Made by a program: the position numbers and the translations under genes. A DNA stretch of 64,000 bases from positions 51,548,923 to 51,612,922 of the forward strand of contig CAXKWD010000002.1 of NCBI GenBank assembly GCA_964059195.1, given 5' to 3'. Shown one piece after another: positions 43,990 through 53,571 of this stretch. The stretch is from Ectobius pallidus. Its lineage: Eukaryota > Arthropoda > Insecta > Blattodea > Ectobiidae. Below the pieces are notes generated by a model that worked only from the letters and a program-made list of their open reading frames with translations, ran no database searches and was not told where the DNA came from. Numbering within the stretch: the first letter of the stretch is position 1; each line of letters begins with the position of its first letter.

Positions 43990-46578
43990 ATGGATAATAA
44001 CACAAATACTTGTGCAGAAAACTGCAGTCAGGATATATTGTTACAGGGTGAGGATATAGATAATATTCAACCTTTGCAGGTAGCAGACCGCATACCAGTA
44101 GCGCTGCCCCCTGAAGGTCAAACTCCCCAAATAATAACAATGAGTGAAACTCCTCAAGTCAATGCAAGCGAAGAATTTTCACAAACAAACATCATAGCTA
44201 TTCTTACGCAATTGTCACAATCTGTTGAAAGCAAATTTAGTGCTATTAATGCCTCAGTAGAAGCTAATAAACAACAACAGAGTGATATTCTAAAGTCTGT
44301 AGAATCTATGAAAACTCAGCAAAATAACATGTCACAATCTGTAGAAGCTAATAAACAGCAACAGACTGAAATATTGCAATCTGTAGAGTCCAAATTTTCT
44401 ACAATGTCAGAAACGGTAGAAAGTAAACTCAATGCTATTGATGCCTCTAATAAACAAATAGAAAGTAAATTCGCTGCTATCAATGCTTCTAATAAACAGC
44501 AACAGACTGAAATTTTACAATCTGTAGAGTCCCTTAAAATTCAGCAAAATAACATGTCTAAAGCAGTAGAATCTGTTAAGATACAGCAACAAAATGTGCT
44601 AAAATCAGTAGATTCTAAATTCACTACTTTCTCACAATCAGTTGACAATAAATTTAATGATTTAAATGCTGTAGTTGAGGTAGTCCAAGAGCAACAGAAC
44701 TCAATTATACAAACTGTCGAAGAGAAATTAAAAAGTGTAAATAGTATTGCATCTAAAGAACTAACCACCAGTGTAAACAAACAAATAGGCCTAGTTCAGG
44801 ATCAACTTCTAGACAAAATTGATTCTGTGAATGAAATAATTCACGATACGAAAGATGACTTAGATACTTTTTGTAATCAGTTACATCAGGTAGATAATAG
44901 ATCTAGGGTTGCTGAAGATCTCCTTACAAGTATCTCAGATAATTTTTCGACCGTACGGAAAAGTATGGATGACAAATTTAAGCAATTAGAATGCGAGGTG
45001 CAGACTAACACTAATTATATTCAGGGTAACATTGACACCTTAAGTGATAAAGTTAAGCAAGTGCCTAATATTGTTGAAGATACCATTTTAATTAAGCAAA
45101 AGCTAACGGAAGTGGAACAAATTAAGCAAAAGCTAACTGATATGGAAAATAATTTCCAGAAATTACAAAATGAAAATAGATTTTCGCAAACAATGCACTC
45201 TCAGGTCCCTTGTAATCAGACTGACGACATCAATGCTGTGCAACTAACCACCAGAGCGCAAAGTCTTATTAATTCTTCCCCAATTCATGACATTTCGAAT
45301 TGTAGTAACAATAACGACAGTCATTCCAATGCGTCTCCGGAATTTTTGCAACGCATTGATGCGACAGTAAACAGGCAGGAATTAAACGTGAATGTTCATA
45401 CAAATGAAAAGGTACAATCCCCATTACCTTCATTTATTGTCAATGAAATTCCATTACCTAAATATGCAGATTTGCAATCTCAGAATCCATTGCAATTTAT
45501 AAAAGAATTGGAAAATTACTTTGTATTGCGCGGTGTTCCAGAACGCCTAAAATTAATTATTGTGAAGTCTAGCCTACAAGGTAATTGTCAACCTTGGTTC
45601 GATATGTCATGTGATCAGGACATGCCATTTGAAATGTTTAAGCAAAGATTTTTAGATCATTTTTGGGACGTAAATCGTCAGTATCAAACAAGAATGAATA
45701 TATCGGGAGGCAGATATAACCCCAAAGGTAGGTTATCGTACGCAGAGTACTTTATTCGATTAGCGCAGCAATCGAAATTGTTAAATCCTCCTTTGACAAC
45801 TGAAGAATTTTTGACTATTATACCTAAGCATTTCCCAATGAATGTTCGCGATGCTTTAATTGTTTCCAAATTAAGCACTTTTAGCGACACATTAGCATTG
45901 CTCAAAGCTTTATATGATCCGACTGATAAAGGTCAAGCTTCTGATAGAAATACCCAGGGTACCTTCAATCAGTATGATAAGCAATTGCCTAACTCGCAGG
46001 ACGCCAGGAATAATTTTTCACGCGAGGGGAGCCAGGCACAAAGAATTTATACTGACGGCTACCAGCGTAGGCCTAATTCTAATCAGAACGCACCTAATGG
46101 TAATCAGAATGGACAAGGGTATGATAACAATTATGTTCAAAGAAATAATAACAATGATAGAAATAATCAACAGTATCATAACGGTAATCAGAATAGTAAC
46201 TCCCAACGTTATGACAACAGAGGAAATGGTAGGAGTAATTACCAAAATAACAATAACAATAATAATCATGGTTTCAGGAATAACAACCGTAATAATAACC
46301 ATAATTCCGGGAACAGAGATTCCCATACTATCAACTATATTCAGGTAGAAAACCAAGAGCAAGGCCAGAGGGATGATAATTCTCGCTCTCGCCAGAATAA
46401 CTCAAAGAATAAAAACAAACAGAGACGTAACCGTCAGAATTCAGATAATTCTGAACATGATCAAAATAGCGATGGTGAAGGTCCTCCACCTGCCATGAAC
46501 GCTGACGCACAAGTTTTCAGACCAAGAAATACGTCCCGGTCGAGTAACAGACTATCTACTAGCCAACATGAAAATTAG
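43990..46578 (+). CDS. Gag-like protein of LTR retrotransposon
   Basis: The frame is open for 877 codons from 43945. The ATG at 43990 (862 codons) has a better context (G at -3, G at +4) and is preferred. N-terminal ~75-410 (numbered from 43945) is a Gln/Ser-rich predicted coiled coil built of imperfect repeats around ANKQQQTEILQSVESKF. Residues ~498-670 resemble a retrotransposon Gag capsid domain: IPLPKYADLQSQNPLQFIKE, FKQRFLDHFW, RLSYAEYFIRLAQQS. The tail (~690-800) is very Asn-rich, then basic (SRSRQNNSKNKNKQRRNRQN). No CCHC zinc knuckle is seen, so the Asn/Arg tail may bind RNA instead. It should form particles around element RNA. The intact frame suggests recent selection or youth. Confidence 0.85.
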   Translation: MDNNTNTCAENCSQDILLQGEDIDNIQPLQVADRIPVALPPEGQTPQIITMSETPQVNASEEFSQTNIIAILTQLSQSVESKFSAINASVEANKQQQSDILKSVESMKTQQNNMSQSVEANKQQQTEILQSVESKFSTMSETVESKLNAIDASNKQIESKFAAINASNKQQQTEILQSVESLKIQQNNMSKAVESVKIQQQNVLKSVDSKFTTFSQSVDNKFNDLNAVVEVVQEQQNSIIQTVEEKLKSVNSIASKELTTSVNKQIGLVQDQLLDKIDSVNEIIHDTKDDLDTFCNQLHQVDNRSRVAEDLLTSISDNFSTVRKSMDDKFKQLECEVQTNTNYIQGNIDTLSDKVKQVPNIVEDTILIKQKLTEVEQIKQKLTDMENNFQKLQNENRFSQTMHSQVPCNQTDDINAVQLTTRAQSLINSSPIHDISNCSNNNDSHSNASPEFLQRIDATVNRQELNVNVHTNEKVQSPLPSFIVNEIPLPKYADLQSQNPLQFIKELENYFVLRGVPERLKLIIVKSSLQGNCQPWFDMSCDQDMPFEMFKQRFLDHFWDVNRQYQTRMNISGGRYNPKGRLSYAEYFIRLAQQSKLLNPPLTTEEFLTIIPKHFPMNVRDALIVSKLSTFSDTLALLKALYDPTDKGQASDRNTQGTFNQYDKQLPNSQDARNNFSREGSQAQRIYTDGYQRRPNSNQNAPNGNQNGQGYDNNYVQRNNNNDRNNQQYHNGNQNSNSQRYDNRGNGRSNYQNNNNNNNHGFRNNNRNNNHNSGNRDSHTINYIQVENQEQGQRDDNSRSRQNNSKNKNKQRRNRQNSDNSEHDQNSDGEGPPPAMNADAQVFRPRNTSRSSNRLSTSQHEN

Positions 46579-46972
46579 TAAGACATGCCAAAGATAGGCG
46601 AATTGCCGGCGTGTCATGTAGTATTTGTAATCTCCAAAGTTAAAATCAAGTAATAATAATACTGAACTAAAAGGAAAGTAATACTAATACCATTTGAGAT
46701 AGCAAGATAAGCTAAAGTTGATTTTTCTTAGTACCAAGAGTAGTTGTAGATATACAATATTAAGCTCGTCGTTTTTTTTTTTTTATACATTAAATACATT
46801 GACTTAATCGCTCACCTGTGTATAGAAACACGTTTTATTGAAAACAATAATATGGTAACAGACCAATATGTAACGATCTTGGAGAGGAAAGATGTGGATG
46901 ATTTATATTTTTTCGTTGAGTATATTCAACTGAATTTGTCATGAGACATTATTATTTTTATTACGCACATCG
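46579..46972. other. Region between Gag stop and 3' LTR
   Basis: 394 bp with no pol sequence. The purine run GGAGAGGAAAGA at 46881-46892 is the best polypurine-tract candidate. It lies about 80 bp before the shared LTR sequence begins and is followed by TGTGG, which could be the real LTR start. Confidence 0.5.
46881..46892 (+). promoter_or_regulatory. Candidate polypurine tract
   Basis: GGAGAGGAAAGA, then TGTGGATG. Plus-strand DNA synthesis of LTR elements primes at such a tract just before the 3' LTR. If this is it, the 3' LTR would begin at 46893 and the left LTR would lack its first ~80 bp. Confidence 0.4.
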
Positions 46973-47990
46973 ATATATACATATATATTCATAGGTAATT
47001 AATATCATAACTTTAAGAGTACATACTAAATAATATTATAACAGAATGTTGGAAGAGTTTGCAAGACCAACCCTTTAGCCAGGAGATTGAAATTTACACA
47101 CTAATCTTTTTAACAATACGAAGTCACAAGTAATAACCACTCAAGCGAAACTTCGCATTTCTAAAGATCTCAGCTAGAAGTCCTGAAAGTGGACTTTCCT
47201 AAGATGTTCAACTTAGCTAAAGTCACGAAAGTTGTATATTAGAAAACTGTCACAAACCTAATTGAAATTCTCAGAAATAAGGCAATTGACCTGAGTGGCT
47301 TTTCCAGTAGGACGTACCAAGTCCGTCTCACTCACACCAAAAGGCGATGACGTGGACAAATGAAAATTCACTTAAAATATTTCAACCAATAATAACTTAT
47401 TAAGAGTATGGAGAAGGGAGGATAGTTTACGCCCTTCTGACAGAGCTACAGAGAGACCTAGCTAAAACTAACATAACTTGCTATATATCCTCCGCCGAGG
47501 ATACACGGGTATTTTTCTAAGGCTATTATGGCAAGATAGCACCTAGGAGTACTATCTACATTAAAGTAACAATGTAGTAGATATAATAACGTATAAACCG
47601 AGTGTTGTGTATAAGCTGTTTTGTAACTTTTATTCTGTGTTCTGTTAAAACTTTCGACGTACTTTGAATTGTTGAATAAATCATCGAAATTCCTTTTAAC
47701 ATTATCAATTAGTATCATTGTGTGAGAGCATGTATGGAGACGAAATACCTAAATTCCTATTACAGTCAACTTTCAGAGGTATTTTGTCCTATACGAACTG
47801 GAACCAGCTACAACACGCCCGAGATCTCATGCGATTCCTGGACTACGTCACCTCTACAAGATCAACATCAAAGGTATGGACCAAGGAATATTAACCTTCA
47901 CATGGACCTTCGATCCTATCCTTTTGGCGCCCATTAACCGAATTCCATTCAGATGAACGTTTCCCAGCTACCGACCCAGTTTCCGTTACA
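46973..47990 (+). repeat. 3' long terminal repeat
   Basis: It appears identical to 42405-43422, ending GTTTCCGTTACA and then ATATGAAGG flanking DNA. It contains the AATAAA at 47675-47680 and the first PBS-like unit at 47925. Confidence 0.85.
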
Positions 47991-48446
47991 ATATGAAGGT
48001 TAAAAATAGCTCGAATATTTATATATAGTTAAATAATTGAATTTATAAGGGCAATTTGTTTTTTTGCATTTTTCGTAATTTTCAAGATATGTCATTTTTA
48101 GGTTATTTGGCATTTATAGGTCATGCTTCAATGGGGGTAGAGAGGAGCTTTTCCATGTAGTACAAATCGTTACTTTGAGACAACAGACAGTCGTTTTTAT
48201 TTTAGAACCTCCGCCAAGTGTTCATAGTTCATTTTAATTCAGGTTTATTGCAAACATCACAGCAGTTTGTCTTGTAGCAACAAAGATGACTTTTTCTCTC
48301 TTTAATTGGCACATATTTGCTAGGGGCAATTTGATGGACATGCCAGTTCAGAAAAAAAAAATTCGCTAAGGGTGTCCAATTAGTATATAGGCTATTTACT
48401 TAGTTTTTTTAATAACAAAATAAGTGTGTTTTATATTGTAACATCA
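47991..48446. other. AT-rich non-coding flank of the LTR element
   Basis: Nothing recognised. CATTTTTAGGTTATTTGGCA-type AT-rich sequence. Confidence 0.4.
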
Positions 48447-48450
48447 TATA

Positions 48451-48797
48451 CAGGGTGTTTCAAAAATAGGCTACTTTTACAACTTCGGATATGGGTTCCT
48501 TACACCAAAAGAAGGAAACAAGTTCATATGAACATAGGCTATGTCCCATAATCCTTGTTTTCTCGTTAGGAACTGTTCAACACATTGGTACACTCATAAC
48601 ACGTCAACACACAAAACTCTTAACAAATGCTCGAAATATCCTCCCCTTGCTTCTAGACGTTCAAAAAAAAAAGTCGAATCACTTGTTATGAGTTTTGTGT
48701 GACGTGTTATGAGTGTACCAATGTGTTGAACAGTTCCTAACGTTTGGTGTGAGGAATCCATGCCCGAAGTTTGTAAAAGTATTTTGGAAACACCCTG
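48451..48797. mobile_element. MITE with TATA TSD and an inner inverted repeat
   Basis: The tips CAGGGTGTTTCAAAAATAGG and, inverted, CAGGGTGTTTCCAAAATACT are flanked by TATA (48447-48450, 48798-48801). Inside, a ~50 bp stretch around AACTGTTCAACACATTGGTA (48570-48589) is repeated inverted around TACCAATGTGTTGAACAGTT (48717-48736), so the element folds into a long hairpin. The tip is similar to the 9698-10203 family. Confidence 0.82.
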
Positions 48798-48801
48798 TAT
48801 A

Positions 48802-49291
48802 ACAGCCTTACATCGTAAATAACTATTCATTTATATTATTATTGTTATTATTGTTATCATTATCATTATTAACTTTTTTTTCTATATCACAAGCTGTGAA
48901 AATTTCGAGATCAAAACCAGGTAGACTAGTCTTTGCGAATTGCATTATTCAAACGGAACTTGCACATACGATTTTTTTAAGCTGCACCCAATATGAAGCA
49001 ATCAAGTGATATCACTTTATAATTATTTAAATTTCAAAACACGACATATAGGCGGCCATGAAGTCAGAGGACTGAGTTCATCGCGCGCGTGTGTCAATGC
49101 GCTCAAGGATAGCAATTTGTGAAGGTGCGGGCACATCCCATCCCTCCTGTATGTGAAGAGGAGTTAATGGATCGTAACATCCGCTATTCAGAAGCCACCG
49201 TGATGTCATGCCAAATCAGCTGTGAAAGTAGATCACATGGTGCAACTATCTGATGCTCCTTACATTGAAAATTCATGCCTCCGCCATTAGA
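48802..49291. other. AT-rich non-coding stretch
   Basis: An ATT/TTA-rich patch at about 48833-48872 and a GCGCGCGTGTG word near 49083. No exon recognised. Confidence 0.4.
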
Positions 49292-49295
49292 TATA

Positions 49296-49687
49296 GTCCA
49301 GTTACTCATTGCATACCCAGGCGTCTTCCTTTCATTTAGGAGAAAAAGTTTGCCGACAGCTCAACTCATATTCTTAAATTTTACCCCACCAATCAGCTAG
49401 TTACCCCAGCCAATCAAAATCCAAGAATGTCTTGTGACGATTTTGACAGCTACTCGTCAACTCCGCGTGGAGTGAAATGCGCGGTTGCAAGATTAAGTTA
49501 CAATAAACAATAACATGTGTGAATTGATTAAAGCGAAGGAAGAACCAAGGTCAGTGATAACAATGAGAGAATATTGCAACGTTGCTTTTGTTTTGGAAAG
49601 CGGAAGCCAAGATCGATTTAGTCAGATCAATTAACATAAAGAAACACCGACACCTTTGAAGCCGCTATGTGGTTTTTCTTTACACTG
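49296..49687. mobile_element. MITE, inverted relative to 27547-27956 (copy 2)
   Basis: It starts GTCCAGTTACTCATTGCATA after TATA and ends ATGTGGTTTTTCTTTACACT-G. Interior words match copy 1 in reverse: CAACTCCGCGTGGAGTG, CAATAACATGTGTGAATTGA, GAGAGAATATTGCAACGTTG and TTTGTTTTGGAAAGCGGAAG. The two copies are roughly 80% alike by eye. Confidence 0.72.
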
Positions 49688-50239
49688 TAGTAACTTTGCT
49701 TGTTTATGGGAATAGTGAAGTGTTGGGACTGATTTTCCAACATATTTGTCCTAGAAACTTGAAATTTTGCACACTTAATCAAAACTAAAACAGAAATTTT
49801 GAAATATTTTAATGGCCCAACTTATTTTTAAAAATTAACTAAATTGATTTCTTCAAAATTAAAATCTATCCCCTCCCGACAGATTTTAAAATGTGTAGCT
49901 GAATTTTTATGTGAGATTCTTTGGTGCTTGTTTTTCAAGTGCATTAAAAGATGTATTAATATATTTACAGAAAATGAAAAGTTAAGAAACATTTAGGTCT
50001 ACTATGTATGATTATTCCAGATAAATAAAACACTAGACAAAAAAAAACTGATTACTAGCTTTATTACACACCTTGTGAAAAAAATCATAAATATATTTTC
50101 AGTTTTGTGGGAGAGATTTTGAATGTGGGAAATTATAAAGTTTAAATCGCCTGGCAGTTTAAACGCACGGAAGTTTAAAAATGGCCTAAGCAGCATCTGT
50201 TCCATGCACCCAAACAAAATAAAATTTTGCACAGCTATA
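49688..50239. other. AT-rich stretch with insect repeat-style motif
   Basis: It contains CTTGAAATTTTGCACACTTA near 49768, similar to AAAATTTTGCACACATACCC in the Helitron at 37486-38514. No exon recognised. Confidence 0.4.
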
Positions 50240-50247
50240 CTGTAGGG

Positions 50248-50499
50248 CAGCGTTTCTCAACCCATGGTCCGCGAAGATGGTGCAGATGGTCCGCAGACAT
50301 TATTAAAAAAATATCATAAAGCAAGTGGAAAGTAAAGAAGTAACATTTTTTCACATATTTCGATATAATGACCTATAATTAATACCCCAAATATTAAGAT
50401 TATAGGCCTTCTTTTAAAAATAGGATGTAAAATGAGGGGTTTGTAAAACTTTTTAGACATTTTAGAGGTCCTCAGGTTCAAAGAGGTTGAGAAACGCTG
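50248..50499. mobile_element. hAT MITE (252 bp)
   Basis: CAGCGTTTCTCAACC at the left and GGTTGAGAAACGCTG at the right are perfect 15 bp inverted repeats. Flanks CTGTAGGG (50240-50247) and CTGTAGAT (50500-50507) agree at 6 of 8 bases, so an 8 bp duplication with later changes. The interior has GGTCCGCG and GGTCCTC words. No transposase. Confidence 0.82.
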
Positions 50500-50507
50500 C
50501 TGTAGAT

Positions 50508-50840
50508 TATTGGTCGATTTGCTTTACACTAAAATATAAAAATCAGGTTTCTTACCTTAATTGATCTTTTAATATTTCTCAAAAATTGGTTTACACTATA
50601 TTTTATAACATCAGGATTCTTATCAATGAAAGTATTATAAAGTTTCAAGCCATAACTTAGATTATTTCATTGTCCATTATTAGCCCTGCGTTTTGTTTCT
50701 GTTTTTGTTCTGGGTCTACTCTTATACTGGTATTTAATCTAGGGTCAGCAGTGGACGGCGAGTGATCAATCCCATCGACCATGGGAACCGGCTCAAATGC
50801 AATACTGAATGCCGCAGCGTTGTAATCCCATTCAGTTTGT
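50508..50840. other. AT-rich non-coding stretch
   Basis: Nothing recognised. Confidence 0.35.
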
Positions 50841-50848
50841 ATTATCAC

Positions 50849-51335
50849 CATTGATGGGAAAAGTACATAAAGAAAGTAATTGGGCTGAATTACAATTACA
50901 TGAGAGACATTTTACTTAATTACAATTACAAATTACTTTTTCAAAAAGTAATCAGTAAAATTACAATTACATTTACAATTACTTTATAAAATGGCAGTAC
51001 CTAAAAATTCCTTGTTTTTGGTTTTGGGCATAAGCCCAAATTAATTATTAATGAAGAAACAAAAAAACATATCAATGAGAATATTTTCGGAAACATTGAG
51101 CAACTTTTTGTTATTATTAACTCTAATTTGGATATTAGTTGCAAAAACAGTAATGATGACGATATAGCAAGCGAGAATGATACTAATACTAACAACTACT
51201 AAATTGTAACAATTATAATTTTATTTCCAGTAGTAAATTACATTCTAAAAAAAGTATTGATTACAAGTAAATGGGACCAAAAAAGGAATTGTTACTGTAA
51301 TCAGATTACTTTTACTCAATTACTTCCCATCACTG
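50849..51335. mobile_element. hAT MITE (487 bp) with 8 bp TSD
   Basis: The tips CATTGATGGGAAAAGTA and, inverted, CAGTGATGGGAAGTAATTGA are imperfect TIRs. ATTATCAC is duplicated exactly (50841-50848, 51336-51343). Subterminal AATTACAATTAC and TACTTTT words recur many times at both ends. A ~200 bp interior (50995-51200) is different in style and could be a transposase scrap (plus frame with EETKKHINENIFG-like residues after a base shift), but this is uncertain. Confidence 0.85.
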
Positions 51336-51343
51336 ATTATCAC

Positions 51344-51860
51344 CTCTTATGTTGTAAGGTCGCCACTGATCACAGTCCGCCACTGCACATTGGGGGAGAT
51401 AGCGCGTGATCTCCATACAGGAGATGGGTGTAGAAGTCCTCTTCTCCGCTATGGGCGTAGGGTGAAGTCCTTTCTGGTAAAGACACCGAAGTAACGACTA
51501 GCATCTCTATACATGGCAATTATCACTACCAAGGACAAAACGTTTCTTGTATAAATAATCACGATAGTGCTTTTCATTAACATTGAATAGAATGTCAAGA
51601 AAGTAATACTGCCTCTTGAAACTAAGTACATGTATTGCTCAATATTCTATTCTATTCTATTCTATTCTATTCTATATACTTCTTTATATACTTATAATTT
51701 TATAAATAAACTGTCATAGACAGAACTCATAGCAAGCAATACAGTATTTTTTTTCTTCCTTGCACTCGTGGAACGCATGATAGGGGAAGGGCATTCAGAG
51801 GTGGTATTTGAATTCAGGGATACAAGCCACCTTCCCCTCTTGCCAGTCACGACAGCCGTA
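51344..51860. other. Non-coding stretch with ATTCT pentanucleotide tract
   Basis: About seven ATTCT units lie at 51643-51676. No exon recognised. Confidence 0.45.
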
Positions 51861-51865
51861 GCCTT

Positions 51866-52130
51866 AGGGTACGTATACATCTGCGCTCCTCTTGCGCGCC
51901 GTGCGGCACGCGTGCCGCTCGGCACGCAGATGTGTACGGCATTTTGAGGTGCACGCGAACCGCTCGCGTGCCGCTCGCCACGATCCGTCTCCTGTCGGTT
52001 TTTTCGACGAACACAAAGGGTTTCTGATTTCATATTTGGACGTGTTTTTGGTAGTTGCGTGCTGCTCGCGTGCATCTCGCTGAAATTATTTTCACAGCGC
52101 TCCGCTCCTCAAGCTTTACTGTACAATTGG
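51866..52130. repeat. CpG-rich palindromic block, unclassified MITE end
   Basis: The GC- and CpG-rich patch includes the perfect 16 bp palindrome GCGGCACGCGTGCCGC (51903-51918). It is enclosed by GTATACATCTGCG (51873-51885) and CGCAGATGTGTAC (51925-51937), which pair at 12 of 13 bases, and GCTCGCGTGCCGCTCG follows. It stands out strongly from the AT-rich background. It may be the end of a DNA transposon beginning GGGTACGTATACATCTG. Confidence 0.5.
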
Positions 52131-52189
52131 CAAATGAAAAAATTATATGACAGGTTGATGCGAGTCACTTACTCACCTTTTGGGGAAGG

Positions 52190-52494
52190 ATAGGTATACA
52201 GAAGCAGGAGCTGAGTCAGATGTTGTGTACGTTACTTTGCACTTTCTGAATTTCTTTAAAATACGCTGGAGAAAATCGATCTTTATGTTTGGCTTCTTCC
52301 TTCATGTAGGCCTACTCATAAACATTAGCAATAATCTCGCTACTTTGACTGTGTAGAGTTTCCCCTTTTAGTTTTGACAGTATAGGAGGCATTATCACGT
52401 TATTAAATAAATAGCATTCGTTAAAACACTTGCATGCACCCGTGCTGCATGAATTATATAGCAGTGAATTGTCGTCTCCAAACAGAGTACCCAA
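52190..52494 (-). pseudogene. Broken ORF of unrecognised repeat protein
   Basis: The minus-strand frame reads MPPILSKLKGETLHSQSSEI and NVYE, then an in-frame TAG, then MKEEAKHKDRFSPAYFKEIQ before another stop. The wording looks like the N-terminal helix-turn-helix region of an insect transposon-type protein. The stop lies in TAGGCCTAC, the palindrome over-represented in this window, as if a 9 bp insertion broke the frame. Confidence 0.4.
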
Positions 52495-52498
52495 GGGT

Positions 52499-52813
52499 AG
52501 GCTACGTCCAGACAGAGCGCGATAAAAGCGTGCGTTGCGTTTGATACGTTACAAGCGGCTTACGCGTTTCCCGCTTATGCAGTCAATGAATGATCATTCT
52601 ATTCGATGGCCACACAGGCAATCGCGCGTCATAAGAGTGCGATACGAGAATCGCTATACTCGCCAGAAAGTCAAAGTAGTTTGATATTTTATCGCTTAAC
52701 ACGCTGCGTCAGTCGAGAGTTGCTGCTAGTAAGGAACACGTGCACCATGTTTTGATCCTTTTTTTTTTTATTATTTATTTCCTGACAATGCACATTGCTC
52801 CTATTTACAGCCA
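52499..52813. other. GCGAT/GCGTT-rich block before the nested hAT
   Basis: It begins GGCTACGTCCAGACAGAGCG and continues with many GCG-T words (GCGATAAAAGCG, GCGTTGCG, CGATACGAG). A similar but inverted style is seen at 57840-57960 (GATACGTTTGAAGCG when inverted). These two could be the ends of the element carrying the Harbinger-like exon at 57386-57666. Confidence 0.35.
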
Positions 52814-53102
52814 TCTATTATCAGTGGCGTAGGAAGGGGGGTGCGGGGGGTGCGGGCCGCCCCGGGTGCCATCACCCGGGGGGTGACAAAATAAAAATGT
52901 GTCTTTGTAAGTAAAAAATCGCTCAAGGGAATTTAAAGAAAATAATAATATTATTTAAGACAATTAAATAAGCTTAACAACTTTCTACAAGTCAACATGC
53001 GTATTGAAACTTCTTTTAGATTTAAATTCAGTCAACAAAGGTAATAAAACGCGGCTGAACTGGCCGCTGTGTTGATACGAACAATAATATTATGGTTAGG
53101 GG

Positions 53103-53490
53103 CAGGGCCGTAGCTAGGCGGTGGTGAGGTAGGCCCCCGCCAAGGGCGCAGGTATAAAGAGGGTGCAAAATTAACCATGAAAAATACCACCTTTTTTAGG
53201 CAATTTATCAAGAAATAAAAATTCTATATTTTATGAATTAATTATTTTTTAAGTAAGTAGTTCAATCGTCTGAAAATAAGGTTTTAGTACCGGTACCTTG
53301 AAAGTTCAACACTTAGTTCATTTTAAAATTGAGGTTTAGGCTTTCTTTGATAATAAGAGTGTTTTAGGCCTATATTAAAATAATAAACAATTTTACAGAA
53401 ATTAAAAAAAATTGTTCAGACCCCCCAGTATTGGAGGGCGCAGATTTTTCAGACTCGCCAAGGGCGCAGAAGGACCTTGTTACGGCCCTG
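53103..53490. mobile_element. hAT MITE (388 bp) nested in a larger hAT
   Basis: CAGGGCCGTAGCTAGGCGGT at the left is mirrored by TTACGGCCCTG at the right (inverted CAGGGCCGTAAC). GTTAGGGG is duplicated exactly (53095-53102, 53491-53498). CCAAGGGCGCAG occurs inside both ends. No coding capacity. Confidence 0.88.
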
Positions 53491-53571
53491 GTTAGGGGGA
53501 GGGGTGTTTATTTCTGTCGATGCTTGTCTCTGCAGTTTTATTAATTAAAATGAGACTTCAACAATCGGTAA

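Larger units (their letters stand above)
42405..47990 (+). mobile_element. Gag-only LTR retrotransposon (5.6 kb)
   Basis: Two apparently identical ~1 kb direct repeats flank a 3.55 kb internal region with one long ORF (Gag-like) and no protease, reverse transcriptase, RNase H or integrase; only 394 bp lie between the ORF stop and the right LTR. A candidate tRNA primer site follows the left LTR by 2 nt. ATAT borders both sides (42401-42404, 47991-47994) but the left one is microsatellite. LTR identity implies a recent insertion, so pol must have come from another element. It is probably a non-autonomous derivative of a Ty3/gypsy-like family; the exact clade is not determined. Confidence 0.85.

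Noticed and set aside
46018..46362. 114-codon antisense and 144-codon alternative-frame ORFs
   Set aside because: Shadows of the Asn-rich codons of the Gag ORF.
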